A stretch of DNA of 64,000 nucleotides. It comes from Collimonas sp. PA-H2. GTDB lineage: Bacteria; Pseudomonadota; Gammaproteobacteria; Burkholderiales; Burkholderiaceae_D. Below the pieces are notes generated by a model. It was not told where the DNA came from and ran no database searches. It saw only the letters and a program-made list of their open reading frames with translations. This document shows positions 1 to 8,162 of this stretch, in pieces. The stretch covers positions 4,650,001-4,714,000 of the forward strand of contig NZ_PDBX01000001.1 in assembly GCF_002564105.1 (NCBI RefSeq), read 5' to 3'. Made by a program: the position numbers and the translations under genes. Position 1 is the stretch's first letter. Every line of letters begins with the position of its first letter.

Positions 1-447
1 TTTGGCAGTATCTGCCGCAGCCTTGACTTGGTCGTAGGCTGAAGCCGATATCGCGCCGGTTCCGCGCAGGTCGCGGTAGCGGGCTTCATCGTCCGCCGTT
101 TGCTGGGCCCGTGCCCGGGCTGCGGCGACCGCTTCCTGCTGAGCATGCGCGGCAAGCTTCAGATCGACAGGGTCGATGCGCATGAGCGGTTGCCCACGCT
201 TAACGGTTTGCCCCGCGTCCACAAGTCGCTCCAACACCTTGCCAGAGACCCGGAAACCAAGATCGCTTTGTACCCGAGCAGCTACGGTTCCGGTGAATGT
301 ACGTGATGCAGCGACTGCCCCCTGAATCGTAGCCGCACGTACTAACGGCGCTTCGGTACGTGGATCGGCTTGCGGTTTTTCGCCACAAGCGACCAGCGCA
401 AACGGCAATATAGATATGGCAGCAGAGAAAACGAGGCGGCGGAGCAT
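1..447 (-). CDS. RND efflux periplasmic adaptor (membrane fusion protein), N-terminal part
   Basis: Open reading frame entering from the left edge; 149 codons from the ATG at 447 with no stop before base 1, so only the N-terminus is present. The first ~24 residues form a lipoprotein signal (MLRRLVFSAA, hydrophobic core, then LVACGEK with the lipobox cysteine). The mature part carries the biotinyl-lipoyl-like half typical of RND adaptors (FTGTVAARVQSDLGFRVSGK, then LVDAGQTVKRGQPLMRIDP) followed by the start of the alpha-helical hairpin (QQEAVAAARARAQQTADDEA). Family knowledge: such adaptors link an inner-membrane RND pump to an outer-membrane channel. The pump gene is presumably just outside the window; the channel is probably the divergent gene at 1249. 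A 24-bp palindrome lies 45 bp upstream of the start. Confidence 0.9.
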   Translation of the reverse strand, partial: MLRRLVFSAAISILPFALVACGEKPQADPRTEAPLVRAATIQGAVAASRTFTGTVAARVQSDLGFRVSGKVLERLVDAGQTVKRGQPLMRIDPVDLKLAAHAQQEAVAAARARAQQTADDEARYRDLRGTGAISASAYDQVKAAADTAK

Positions 448-491
448 AGAAATCCCATAAAGAGCTAAACAGGATTTCTATTTTGAGACTA

Positions 492-515
492 GTGACCAAT
501 TAAGTCAATGGTCAC
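492..515. promoter_or_regulatory. 24-bp palindromic operator upstream of the efflux adaptor
   Basis: GTGACCAAT-TAAGTC-AATGGTCAC: an inverted repeat with seven perfectly matched outer bases per arm. It sits between the end of the tetR gene (531) and the adaptor start (447). It has the same length and the same GTGAC ends as the palindrome at 1188-1211, so both are probably bound by the TetR-family protein encoded between them. Confidence 0.7.
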
Positions 516-530
516 ATCAATATTCAGCAC

Positions 531-1148
531 TTATGGCGATAAGCTACGCAACACCAGATTAGATAGTTGCGCCGGCGCATCATCCGCAGAATCGAAGCTT
601 TGCTGCAAAAGCAGCGGATTGAGATAGGGTCGAATGACCAAGTAAATCGCCGTCGCCGTCTCATCGAGCGGCGTCTTGCGCTCAAACTCCTCTGTCTCGC
701 GTCCCTGACGCAGGATGTCCTGCAGCATTGCCTTGATGCGCTCCTCAAAGGCGCGTACTGCCTCCCAATGTTCCGTGGCAGCTGAGGCTGCAATGTCATA
801 GAGCTTGCGATCTTCAAAAAACAGGCGAAGGCATGACTCGACGCCTGTTTTGAACATGCGCCGTAGTTTCTCTGGCGGACGGTCGACTCCGTCAACGGCT
901 GCTCTGACATCCGTTTCGATCTCGTGCAGGCAATTTGCGCAAATCAGTTCGCCAATGGCCTGCTTGGACTCAAAGAACTTGTAAATATAGGCTTTAGAAA
1001 AGCCAATAGCCTTGGCAAGATCAGAGACGGTGGTCTTTTCGTAGCCGTACAGGCGGAAGTGCTCGGTAGCCGCGACAACGATTTGATCTCGCACCTCGTG
1101 ATCGACTGGGCCTCGGGCTGAGCCCGGAGAAGTGGTTGTTTTGCTCAT
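531..1148 (-). CDS. TetR/AcrR-family transcriptional repressor of the flanking efflux genes
   Basis: 205-residue TetR-family protein. The N-terminal helix-turn-helix is clear at about residues 20-65: IVVAATEHFRLYGYEKTTVS, DLAKAIGFSKAYIYKFFESK, followed by a helical ligand-binding domain. The frame could start 12 codons earlier (1184), but the ATG at 1148 is preferred because AGAGG lies upstream and because an 1184 start would run into the operator region. It is transcribed away from the outer-membrane channel gene (1249) and toward the adaptor (447). The C-terminal part resembles that of repressors of RND pumps in beta- and gammaproteobacteria. Inferred role: dual repression of the adaptor/pump operon and of the channel gene through the two 24-bp palindromes. 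Confidence 0.88.
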   Translation of the reverse strand: MSKTTTSPGSARGPVDHEVRDQIVVAATEHFRLYGYEKTTVSDLAKAIGFSKAYIYKFFESKQAIGELICANCLHEIETDVRAAVDGVDRPPEKLRRMFKTGVESCLRLFFEDRKLYDIAASAATEHWEAVRAFEERIKAMLQDILRQGRETEEFERKTPLDETATAIYLVIRPYLNPLLLQQSFDSADDAPAQLSNLVLRSLSP

Positions 1149-1186
1149 ATTAGACAGCTTACCTCTTCTACTCGATTTGCACAACG

Positions 1187-1212
1187 AGTGACTATTTCAT
1201 GATATAGTCACT
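1187..1212. promoter_or_regulatory. Palindromic operator between tetR and the divergent channel gene
   Basis: AGTGACTAT-TTCATGAT-ATAGTCACT is a perfect 9-bp inverted repeat. Trimmed by one base on each side it is 24 bp long, starts with GTGAC and ends with GTCAC, exactly like the site at 492-515. It lies 39 bp upstream of the tetR start and 36 bp upstream of the channel start, a usual position for autoregulation plus divergent control. Confidence 0.78.
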
Positions 1213-1248
1213 TCATGATTTTTCCCTTTCACGTCGCGGAAGATACCC

Positions 1249-2709
1249 ATGTTACTTAAACGCACTCTCTTCATGTTAGTCGTCGCCAGTCTTTCAGCGG
1301 GTTGCGCTGTCGGGCCAGATTACATTCGGCCCGACACGCCCATGCCAGATCGCTACCTAGGTCAAACGGCAGTTGAGCAACGACATGCCAAAGCCACTGC
1401 CGATTTCACTGTGTGGTGGGGAAGCTTTGGCGATCCACAATTGACCCACTTCGTAACGCTTGCGCTGGAGCAGAATTTGGATCTTGCGCAAGCATCCGCT
1501 CGCGTCGCTCAGGCGCGCGCAGGACTCGGAGCCGCGAATGCCGCGCTGCTGCCTTCCGGCAACATCAATGCCCAGGGGGCACGAGCCTACCAGTCGGTTG
1601 AAACGCCATTAGGGCAAGTCTTGAATTCAAGACCCAATTTCGATCGTTACGGCAACGCCTATGAGGCCAACCTCGGCGCAAGCTGGGAGCTGGACGTATT
1701 CGGTGGCGTGCGTCGCGGACGGGAGGCAGCACTGGCCGAGTATCAGGCTTCGGAGGCTGGCGCGGCGGCGACACGATTGGCGGTGGCGGCGCAGACCGCT
1801 GACATCTACATCAGTATACGTGGACTGCAAACTCGCCTTGACGTTGCCCGCAGGCAGGTACAGACGCAAAAGGAACTACTTTCAACCATCAATCTGCTTT
1901 ATGGCAAGGGATTGGCAGCCGAACTTCAAGTGCGGCAGGTCGAGGGTGCGCTCGCCCAGGTGCGGGCATCGGTACCGGTCCTCGAAACAGGGCTGGATAC
2001 AGCCATGAATGCGCTGGACGTGATGCTGGGCACACCGCCCGGTACACACAGGAAGGAGCTGGCGAATACTAGCGTTATTCCGGTCGCTCCACAGATCGCA
2101 TCAACCGGATCGCCAGGTGATTTGCTCAGACGTCGACCCGATCTGATCGTGGCCGAACGCCGTCTGGCTGCGTCGAACGCGCGTATCGGCATGGCAATCG
2201 CCGAGTATTACCCCAAGCTCTCCTTTAGCGGACTGATCGGCAGCGCGACATCTTTATCTAGCGGCAACCTGTTCACCAGCGGCGCAAGTCAAGCCACCGG
2301 CGTGCTGGGCCTTCGCTGGCGTCTGTTCGACTTCGGCCGCATCAACGCGCAGATTGACCTTGCCAAAGGCCAGGAAGCCGAGGCGCTAGCCGGTTATCGC
2401 CTCGCGGTGCTGCGTGCTACCGAAGACGTGGAAAACGCGTTCTCGGCCCTGGTAAAACGCGAGGATCAGGCCGACATACTCGGTCAGGGTGTGGATTCGC
2501 TCAGTCGGGCGAGAGGGGCCTCGCTTGCGGCATACCAGAAAGGGGTCGTCAGCCTTATCGAAGTCTTGCAAGCAGATGAGAACCTGCTACGTGCCTCCGA
2601 TATGCGAGCGCAAGCGCAAACTGAATCCGCCCGCGCGGCGGTCGCGGCATTCAAGGCGCTTGGTGGAGGTTGGCAACCTCAGGAATCCGAAGCGGTAGCA
2701 ATTAGATAG
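1249..2709 (+). CDS. Outer-membrane efflux channel lipoprotein, NodT/OprM family
   Basis: 486 residues, the usual length for this family. The N-terminus is a lipoprotein signal ending in the lipobox LSAGC (cysteine at residue 19), then the VGPDYIRP motif typical of NodT-type channels. Two outer-membrane-efflux repeats follow; recognisable family motifs are NLDLAQASARVAQARAGLG, WELDVFGGVRRGREAALAEY and, in the second half, LLRRRPDLIVAERRLAASNA and VSLIEVLQADENLLRA. It would form the trimeric outer-membrane duct of the tripartite pump whose adaptor starts at 447. The separate, divergent placement of the channel with shared operators suggests coordinated induction. A hairpin terminator follows. 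Confidence 0.93.
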   Translation: MLLKRTLFMLVVASLSAGCAVGPDYIRPDTPMPDRYLGQTAVEQRHAKATADFTVWWGSFGDPQLTHFVTLALEQNLDLAQASARVAQARAGLGAANAALLPSGNINAQGARAYQSVETPLGQVLNSRPNFDRYGNAYEANLGASWELDVFGGVRRGREAALAEYQASEAGAAATRLAVAAQTADIYISIRGLQTRLDVARRQVQTQKELLSTINLLYGKGLAAELQVRQVEGALAQVRASVPVLETGLDTAMNALDVMLGTPPGTHRKELANTSVIPVAPQIASTGSPGDLLRRRPDLIVAERRLAASNARIGMAIAEYYPKLSFSGLIGSATSLSSGNLFTSGASQATGVLGLRWRLFDFGRINAQIDLAKGQEAEALAGYRLAVLRATEDVENAFSALVKREDQADILGQGVDSLSRARGASLAAYQKGVVSLIEVLQADENLLRASDMRAQAQTESARAAVAAFKALGGGWQPQESEAVAIR

Positions 2710-2761
2710 CGCAGGTGGAGAAGTTCCACGAGACAGCCTCTATATGCGAGCATCAACTTAG

Positions 2762-2789
2762 GCTCGCTCATATTTGAGTGGGCTTTTTT
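2762..2789 (+). terminator. Rho-independent terminator of the channel gene
   Basis: GCTCGCTCA pairs with TGAGTGGGC (nine pairs, two of them G-U) around a short AT loop and is followed directly by six T residues. It is 53 bp past the channel stop codon and faces the opposite-strand exoribonuclease gene. Confidence 0.72.
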
Positions 2790-2853
2790 AGCATCTCCGA
2801 CAGCCGAAATGAAGCGCTTGAAGGCAGAGTCGCAGCCCGTTTCGCCGTTGACA

Positions 2854-3327
2854 TTAGTTGGAGGAAGGGTTCTCTTTGAATGCATATTTATTTGCCCATG
2901 CGTCATAGAGCGCATGATGCTCAGGCGAATCATTTTCCCTGTGGAAATCGGAGCGGCGCAGCTCGTCGATTTCATTTCCAATGAACGTCTGCCGGCACCA
3001 CTTCGGCACCTGGTATTCCAAGGCGCTGATCAGTAGATCCCAGTCCGTCTGAGAATCAACACAGATTTCAATATGGTCCCGCTGAGCCCTAACAAGCTCT
3101 AACCAGATTCGTAATCTGACGGGCAAATTTTCCTTGGAACATATTGCGTCTGGAAAACGCCCGAGTAGCGGGATAACCGTTTCCCGCACAAAATCGCTGC
3201 ACTCGCTGTCTGGATACGGAATTTCCGCATAAAACTCTTCCCCGAAATCTGCGACCATCCCGATGCTGATCAAATGTGGGCGAATGAAATCTGTGAATTC
3301 CGTGTCGAGAAATATTTTTAGAGTCAT
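2854..3327 (-). CDS. DEDDh-type 3'-5' exoribonuclease-like protein
   Basis: 157 residues. It opens with KIFLDTEFTDF, the first catalytic DxE motif of the DEDD nuclease superfamily, continues with SQTDWDLLISAL (second aspartate) and ends with the DEDDh motif HHALYDAWANKYAF. The size and motif spacing fit the small bacterial group related to mycobacterial Rv2179c, a single-domain 3'-5' exoribonuclease. Predicted to act in the cytoplasm on RNA 3' ends, with two metal ions; the substrate is unknown. The start is supported by GAGG six to nine bases upstream, which lies within the last codons of the small upstream ORF. Confidence 0.82.
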   Translation of the reverse strand: MTLKIFLDTEFTDFIRPHLISIGMVADFGEEFYAEIPYPDSECSDFVRETVIPLLGRFPDAICSKENLPVRLRIWLELVRAQRDHIEICVDSQTDWDLLISALEYQVPKWCRQTFIGNEIDELRRSDFHRENDSPEHHALYDAWANKYAFKENPSSN

Positions 3328-3329
3328 CT

Positions 3330-3551
3330 TTAGACCTCAATCACCAGCGCTGGATCAAACGCTTCGTTTTCCCATTCAAGTTGATCGACATGAGGCGCCG
3401 TTTTCACATTGACTGGGTATCGGCTAAGTACGAAATGCGTAGTGCGATTCGTGGCAATGATGTGGTGATTACTTATATTCCCTTGTGATTGATCGACAGC
3501 TGTACTGAAGCAAATCTCCGAGTAATGCAAACCAACATCACTCTGTGTCAA
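3330..3551 (-). CDS. Small hypothetical protein translationally coupled to the exoribonuclease
   Basis: 73-codon ORF whose stop codon lies two bases before the exoribonuclease ATG and whose last codons contain the GAGG ribosome-binding site of that gene, so translation of the two could be coupled. The predicted protein is soluble, without a signal peptide or membrane segment (central part VLSRYPVNVKTAPHVDQLEW, end AFDPALVIEV). I recognise no family. The base composition is lower in GC than the neighbours. It may be a genuine short gene or a fragment of a degraded longer gene. Confidence 0.45.
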   Translation of the reverse strand: MTQSDVGLHYSEICFSTAVDQSQGNISNHHIIATNRTTHFVLSRYPVNVKTAPHVDQLEWENEAFDPALVIEV

Positions 3552-4062
3552 TTTCTTGTCAAAACTTTCCCAGGTTACATCGCAGTGCCAGAGGAGTCTA
3601 AGCTGCGCTGGCTAAATTTGCCGGTCCTTAAGAGAGATTGGCAAGACGCAAAAATTGACGGCGGGCGACCCTTGCCGGCGCGCTGCACATTGAATTTGAT
3701 GTTGCCTTGTCAATGATTTTATGACAGCATTGGCCCGGCATTTTTTTGTCGCCGCCGAACCCAGCGTTCGGTATATTTCATTAATTCTTGTCAGCAACCT
3801 AGCCAGGCATTCCTGCCTGCCCTCCGACGCGGTCCAGCGCTGAAATAATCTGCGGTGTAAGCAATGCAAACGGCAATGCGTTATTCTCGATAATTGCCAA
3901 GGGGAAATTGTGTGCTGAATTCAAAGAGATCTTTCTCCCATGCCGAGAGAGCGCAAGCATGACTGCAGATGCTGCCTGTCTTGCATCCTGCTCCGGAGCG
4001 AAACCGTTCCCGGTAAGCGACGCTGCCGGTATCGACACATGTTTAGAAACGAAAGGAAATAG
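3552..4062. other. 511-bp intergenic region upstream of gltS
   Basis: AT-richer than the flanking genes. It holds a perfect hairpin CAGGCA-TTCC-TGCCTG at 3804-3819 without a T-tract and the presumed gltS promoter, which I cannot place with certainty. Short antisense frames here have neutral codon usage and no ribosome-binding sites, so I do not call them. Confidence 0.5.
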
Positions 4063-5268
4063 ATGATTAACTTGGACACCCTGGAAACATTAGTCGCCGC
4101 ATCGCTGGTATTGCTGCTGGGACGCAAGCTGGTGTCTTCTTCCTCGCTGCTGAGAACCTACAGCATTCCCGAGCCGGTGGTGGGCGGCTTGCTGGTGGCT
4201 TTGCTGCTGTTCGGCTTGCGCAGTTTTTCCAATGTCCAGGTGCAGTTCGATAACACCCTGCAAGGGCCGCTGATGCTGGCTTTCTTCGCCACCATCGGCT
4301 TGAATGCCAATCTCGCCAGCCTCAAAGCCGGCGGCAGGACCCTGGCTTTGTTCCTGGGCGTGGTGGTGGGTTTGCTGATCTTGCAGGACACCATCGGCAT
4401 CGGCATGGCGAAGATGATGGGACTCGATCCTTTGATCGGCTTGCTGGGCGCGTCGATTTCCTTGTCGGGCGGGCATGGCACCGGCGCCGCCTGGGGCCGG
4501 GTGTTTTCCGAGCGCCACGGCCTGGCGGCGGCCACTGAAATTGCGATCGCTTGCGCTACCTTCGGCCTGATCCTGGGCGGCCTGATCGGCGGCCCGGTGG
4601 CCGGCTTCCTGGTCAAGCGCGTCAAATTGCCGGGCGCCCAGGCAGCGCCGGCTGACCACCCGCCGTTGAGTTTCGAGCAGCCCAAGGCGGAGCAGCTGAT
4701 TACGCCACAAGCCTTCATCGAAGCGCTGGCCCTGATCGCTGTCAGCCTGTCGGTCGGCACCCTGATCGCCAACCAGTTGAACGGCACGGCGTTTGAATTG
4801 CCGACCTTTGTCTGCGTCCTGTTTGTCGGTGTGGTGCTGAGCAATGGCTTGTCGCTGCTGGTCGGCTACAAGATTTTCGAGCGCGCCATCCTGCTGCTGG
4901 GCAATGTGAGCCTGTCGCTGTTCCTGGCGATGGCGCTGATGAGCTTGCGTCTGTGGGACCTGGCGTCGCTGGCCTTGCCGGTGCTGCTGATCCTGGCGGT
5001 GCAGGCGGCGGCGATGGCAGCTTATGCGGTATTCGTGACGTTCCGCGTGATGGGCAAGAACTACGACGCCGCGGTGCTGGCGGCAGGCCATTGCGGTTTC
5101 GGCCTAGGGGCGACGCCGACCGCGATCGCCAACATGCAGGCGGTGACCGACCGCTTCGGGCCGTCGCCGCTGGCGTTCCTGGTGGTGCCGATGGTGAGCG
5201 CGTTCTTCATCGACATCGCCAATGCGATCGTGATCAAGCTGTTCCTGGCAATGCCGATCTATAACTAA
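4063..5268 (+). CDS. gltS: Sodium/glutamate symporter GltS
   Basis: 401 residues, the standard length of GltS, with about ten hydrophobic segments. Both family signature loops are present: SLSGGHGTGAAWG around residue 136 in the first half and AGHCGFGLGATPTAIANM around residue 345 in the second half, the pair of re-entrant pore loops of the inverted-repeat fold. Predicted to import L-glutamate with Na+ across the inner membrane. The ATG follows AAAGGAAATAG, a good ribosome-binding site. The gene stands alone with a long upstream region; no regulator is next to it. Confidence 0.95.
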   Translation: MINLDTLETLVAASLVLLLGRKLVSSSSLLRTYSIPEPVVGGLLVALLLFGLRSFSNVQVQFDNTLQGPLMLAFFATIGLNANLASLKAGGRTLALFLGVVVGLLILQDTIGIGMAKMMGLDPLIGLLGASISLSGGHGTGAAWGRVFSERHGLAAATEIAIACATFGLILGGLIGGPVAGFLVKRVKLPGAQAAPADHPPLSFEQPKAEQLITPQAFIEALALIAVSLSVGTLIANQLNGTAFELPTFVCVLFVGVVLSNGLSLLVGYKIFERAILLLGNVSLSLFLAMALMSLRLWDLASLALPVLLILAVQAAAMAAYAVFVTFRVMGKNYDAAVLAAGHCGFGLGATPTAIANMQAVTDRFGPSPLAFLVVPMVSAFFIDIANAIVIKLFLAMPIYN

Positions 5269-5574
5269 CTCTCCTCGCTGCGGGGCGGTAGGCATGGCCT
5301 GCCGTCCTGCTGTGCTGCCATCGGCGCTGTCTTTGGCGCTATCGGCAACGCCGTTTCAAGTATATTGACGAATCCGCAATCGATTCTTTGACCGGACGCG
5401 CAATGCTTTCACTGCTTTCACTGTTAGCCGGTCATCACATCCAGCTCCGCCTCATATAAACCTGTGCGCTCGCGTTGTTGCTATTGAAATCAATTAATAT
5501 GTATTCGTTCAGTGTCTGGCATCGTCGGATGCTGGTTTGTTGTCGATTCTGTATTTTTAATTGAGGGATGTGCG
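5269..5574. other. 306-bp intergenic region after gltS
   Basis: Contains an imperfect hairpin (CGGTAGGC / GCCTGCCG) just after gltS at about 5286-5304 that could end transcription but lacks a T-tract, and AT-rich sequence before the next gene. An in-frame upstream ATG at 5512 has no ribosome-binding site. Confidence 0.4.
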
Positions 5575-6453
5575 ATGGATTTAGGTGTGCTGGTGTATGT
5601 CGACAACAGGGAAGAAACGATAGAGGAATTTCATTGGCTCTACAAAAGCATGATTTATTCCAATCTGTTTGCCCGCGCAGAGATTATCGCTGTGTGCCAT
5701 CCGGACGCCGTAAGCGCGCTGCCGGCAGATGCGCGAATCAAGCTGCTGCCAAGCGCACCCTATGCGGACAGCCATAGCGAATGGGCCGGGTATGGTTACA
5801 TCAATTCGGTTGCAAATTTGTGCCAGCCGGAAGTCCTCGATCTGTGCAGAAAATATCAATACATACTGAAGACCGACTGCGACACCTTCGTTACCCGCGC
5901 AATGGCTGATTTCCGTCCGAGCGGCTTGTGTTTTGGATTTGGCGCTTACGCCTATACCGAAGAAGTCCGCAAGAAATTGGTTGAATGCAGCCAGCGCTGG
6001 GGTTTCCCGCATTCCGGTTTGCATAACGTCGGCGCTTCGCTGCTTGGGCCAAGCGAATTCGTGTGCAATTTCGTTGTCGCCCAGATGGACTATTGCCAGA
6101 AACTTCTGGACGAGGAATTCCGCGACTTCGAGGGCACGTGGCCCGGCTGGTGCAAGAACGTCCTGACCATGTACGCCGGAGAGCTGGCGCTGCGCCGTAC
6201 TTATCCTCAGCGCTGTTCGCAGGGCTTTCTCGATCACTTCCCGCATGCGGGCCGTGCATTGGGCAGCGATGTCTTGCATATCCATGCATGGCATACCGAA
6301 GAGTATTGGTCCAAGCGCGATTTCCGTGCCGGCAAATATGACCATATTCCGCTTGGCGAAATCGACCGCAATACGCTCGCCGGCTACTGCCACTGGCTGG
6401 CGGCAGCCGATGTCGAGCAGGTGCAGGCTAGTGTTTCCTCAGTCTTGCGCTGA
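5575..6453 (+). CDS. Glycosyltransferase-like protein of unknown function
   Basis: 292 residues from the ATG at 5575, chosen because GAGGGATG precedes it at good spacing; the frame remains open to 5512 but without a ribosome-binding site. No signal peptide or membrane segments. The stretch YQYILKTDCDTFVT (about residues 96-109) has a hydrophobic strand followed by DCD, the kind of DxD motif that holds the metal and nucleotide-sugar in GT-A glycosyltransferases. Other conserved-looking parts are FGFGAYAYTEEVRKK, HSGLHNVGASLLGP and HIHAWHTEEYWSK. I do not recognise a characterised family. It is followed closely by a SAM-dependent methyltransferase, so the pair may modify a glycan or small molecule. 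Confidence 0.7.
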   Translation: MDLGVLVYVDNREETIEEFHWLYKSMIYSNLFARAEIIAVCHPDAVSALPADARIKLLPSAPYADSHSEWAGYGYINSVANLCQPEVLDLCRKYQYILKTDCDTFVTRAMADFRPSGLCFGFGAYAYTEEVRKKLVECSQRWGFPHSGLHNVGASLLGPSEFVCNFVVAQMDYCQKLLDEEFRDFEGTWPGWCKNVLTMYAGELALRRTYPQRCSQGFLDHFPHAGRALGSDVLHIHAWHTEEYWSKRDFRAGKYDHIPLGEIDRNTLAGYCHWLAAADVEQVQASVSSVLR

Positions 6454-6524
6454 GCTGCCGCAATGTATTTGCGGCGCAATGTTACGCATTCCGATAATTA
6501 ATTTTTTTAGTCAGGATATTGATC

Positions 6525-7196
6525 ATGCCGTTTTCCGCGAGTTCTTTTGACGAAGTTACCGGTGCACTGCTTGGCGCGCTTGCGCCGGAGCGCATCCTGG
6601 ATATCGGTTGCGGCGAGGGTAAATACGGCCGCCTGGCGAAACAGGTTTTGCCGCAAGCGATAGTGGAAGGCGTGGAAATAGAGCGCAGCTACGTAGAGAG
6701 ATTCGGCTTGCAGGATATTTACTCGCCGCTGCATGTGATGAGCGCGGTCGACATTCCTTCTACGATGACCGATGAAATGTTCGATTTGACCATTATCGGC
6801 GACTGCATCGAGCATTTGCCGAAATCGGCTGGCCTGGATTTGCTGAATTTCCTTACCTATCACTCTGCTTACACGGTAGTGGTCTTGCCTGAGGCGGCGA
6901 TTCAGAATTCGGTCGAGAATGTTCGTTCCGAGGCGCACGTATCGGTATGGTCGGAACGTGATTTTGCCTGGCACGACAACTGGGCCTGGGCCCAGGTGTG
7001 GCAAATGCAGTGCTACATTTTACGCGGCTATGCGCCGGCGAAAATCAGCCTTGCCGATTTGATCGCCACCTTGCATGCCCGCCAGTTCATGCTGCATTAC
7101 GATACCGTCCAGGTTCCGCTGGCGTTCAACCATGTGAATCACACCAAGCTGTATCCGGGCGCCGACGGCGGCAGTGTTTATTGGCGCCAGCAATAG
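6525..7196 (+). CDS. Class I SAM-dependent methyltransferase
   Basis: 223 residues. Motif I is clear near the N-terminus (RILDIGCGEGKYGRLA), with the acidic residue of motif II in VEGVEIERSY, and a motif IV-like segment FDLTIIGDCIEHLPKSAG that is usual in methyltransferases of family 11/25. The ATG at 6525 is preferred over a TTG two codons earlier because CAGGA lies eight bases upstream. It starts about 70 bp after the glycosyltransferase-like gene in the same direction, so they are probably co-transcribed. The substrate is unknown; the C-terminal half (HVNHTKLYPGADGG) gives no further hint. Confidence 0.85.
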   Translation: MPFSASSFDEVTGALLGALAPERILDIGCGEGKYGRLAKQVLPQAIVEGVEIERSYVERFGLQDIYSPLHVMSAVDIPSTMTDEMFDLTIIGDCIEHLPKSAGLDLLNFLTYHSAYTVVVLPEAAIQNSVENVRSEAHVSVWSERDFAWHDNWAWAQVWQMQCYILRGYAPAKISLADLIATLHARQFMLHYDTVQVPLAFNHVNHTKLYPGADGGSVYWRQQ

Positions 7197-7229
7197 CAGG
7201 GCGCGCGCCGGCGACGTCGCCGACCTGCT

Positions 7230-8024
7230 TTACCGGTGCGATGAAGACAGAGAGTCCAGGCCGCTATCCCGTATCGCGTCCTGAGCTGTCGGAGAAGCCA
7301 GGTAGCGAATCAGCTTTCTGCCGGCCTCGGGATGCAGGGCGTTGCTGGGAATGCCGGCGGCAAAGGTGGTGACGCTTTGCGCCTGCTCCGGAATCTTGCC
7401 GGCAAAATCGACGCCGCTCACCGGCAGCAATTCGCTGACCTGCTGGAATCCCAGCTCATATTCTCCCTTGGCCACCAGGCTGGCGACCGGGGTTTTTTGA
7501 ATCATGTGTCCCTTACCCTTGACCTGGTCTTCGATGCCGAGCAGCTTGAACAGCTTGCTTTCTATGTAGACGCCGCTGGCGCTGTCCGAATAGGCGATCG
7601 ATTTTGCGTTCAGCAAGGCCTGGCGCAAGCCGTCCATGGTGCTGATGTCCGGCTTTGCGGCGCCGCTCTTGACCACCATCCCGATCCGTGAATCCGCCAG
7701 GTCCTGGCGGCTGTCGGCGTTTACTTTTCCTTGTCGGATCAGGTCATCCAGGGCATAGCCGACCATGATCACCACGTCGGCCGCTTCGCCGCGCTGCAGG
7801 CGGTTGGGAATCGCCTCGGGCGCGGCGCCCATGGACGGGCCCCAAGCCGTGTTCAGGCTGTCGCCGCTGGCTTGTTCGAAGCCGGGTGCGAGCACCTTAT
7901 AGGCGGCGCTGAAGCCGCCGGAATTCATGACGTTGATCTGTTCTGCCGAGGCATTGCCGGCGAGCAGAGCGATGCCGAGGATCACTCCGGACAAACAGCG
8001 AGAGAAAAGCATTTTACGTTGCAT
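7230..8024 (-). CDS. ModA-like periplasmic substrate-binding protein
   Basis: 264 residues with a Sec signal peptide (about residues 1-27, cleaved after NASA). The mature protein opens INVMNSGGFSAAYKVLAPGF and has the type II binding-protein pattern of the molybdate-binding ModA/extracellular family 11 group, including RGEAADVVIM and SIAYSDSASGVYIESKLFKL. No modB or modC genes are adjacent, so it either serves a transporter encoded elsewhere or is one of the orphan ModA-like proteins common in Burkholderiales. The ligand is an oxyanion by analogy only. Confidence 0.83.
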   Translation of the reverse strand: MQRKMLFSRCLSGVILGIALLAGNASAEQINVMNSGGFSAAYKVLAPGFEQASGDSLNTAWGPSMGAAPEAIPNRLQRGEAADVVIMVGYALDDLIRQGKVNADSRQDLADSRIGMVVKSGAAKPDISTMDGLRQALLNAKSIAYSDSASGVYIESKLFKLLGIEDQVKGKGHMIQKTPVASLVAKGEYELGFQQVSELLPVSGVDFAGKIPEQAQSVTTFAAGIPSNALHPEAGRKLIRYLASPTAQDAIRDSGLDSLSSSHR

Positions 8025-8162
8025 GGCGAGTCCTTGTTTGTCATTTCTGACGAGGAAAATATTTTCAAGAATTGCTGTAAAGATATATCATTCGGGGGCC
8101 GCCCAGACACACTACAGTGTCCCGCAATAAATTTCCAGACTATCCAGATCCAAGGAGAATTC

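Noticed and set aside
3804..3819. CAGGCA-TTCC-TGCCTG hairpin as a terminator
   Set aside because: Short stem, no T-tract, and no gene ends nearby in the right direction.
3799..4038. 79-codon minus-strand ORF upstream of gltS
   Set aside because: GTG start without ribosome-binding site, no codon-position bias, and it would occupy the gltS promoter region.
4090..5091. 333-codon minus-strand ORF opposite gltS
   Set aside because: Gln/His-rich shadow frame of the GltS gene.
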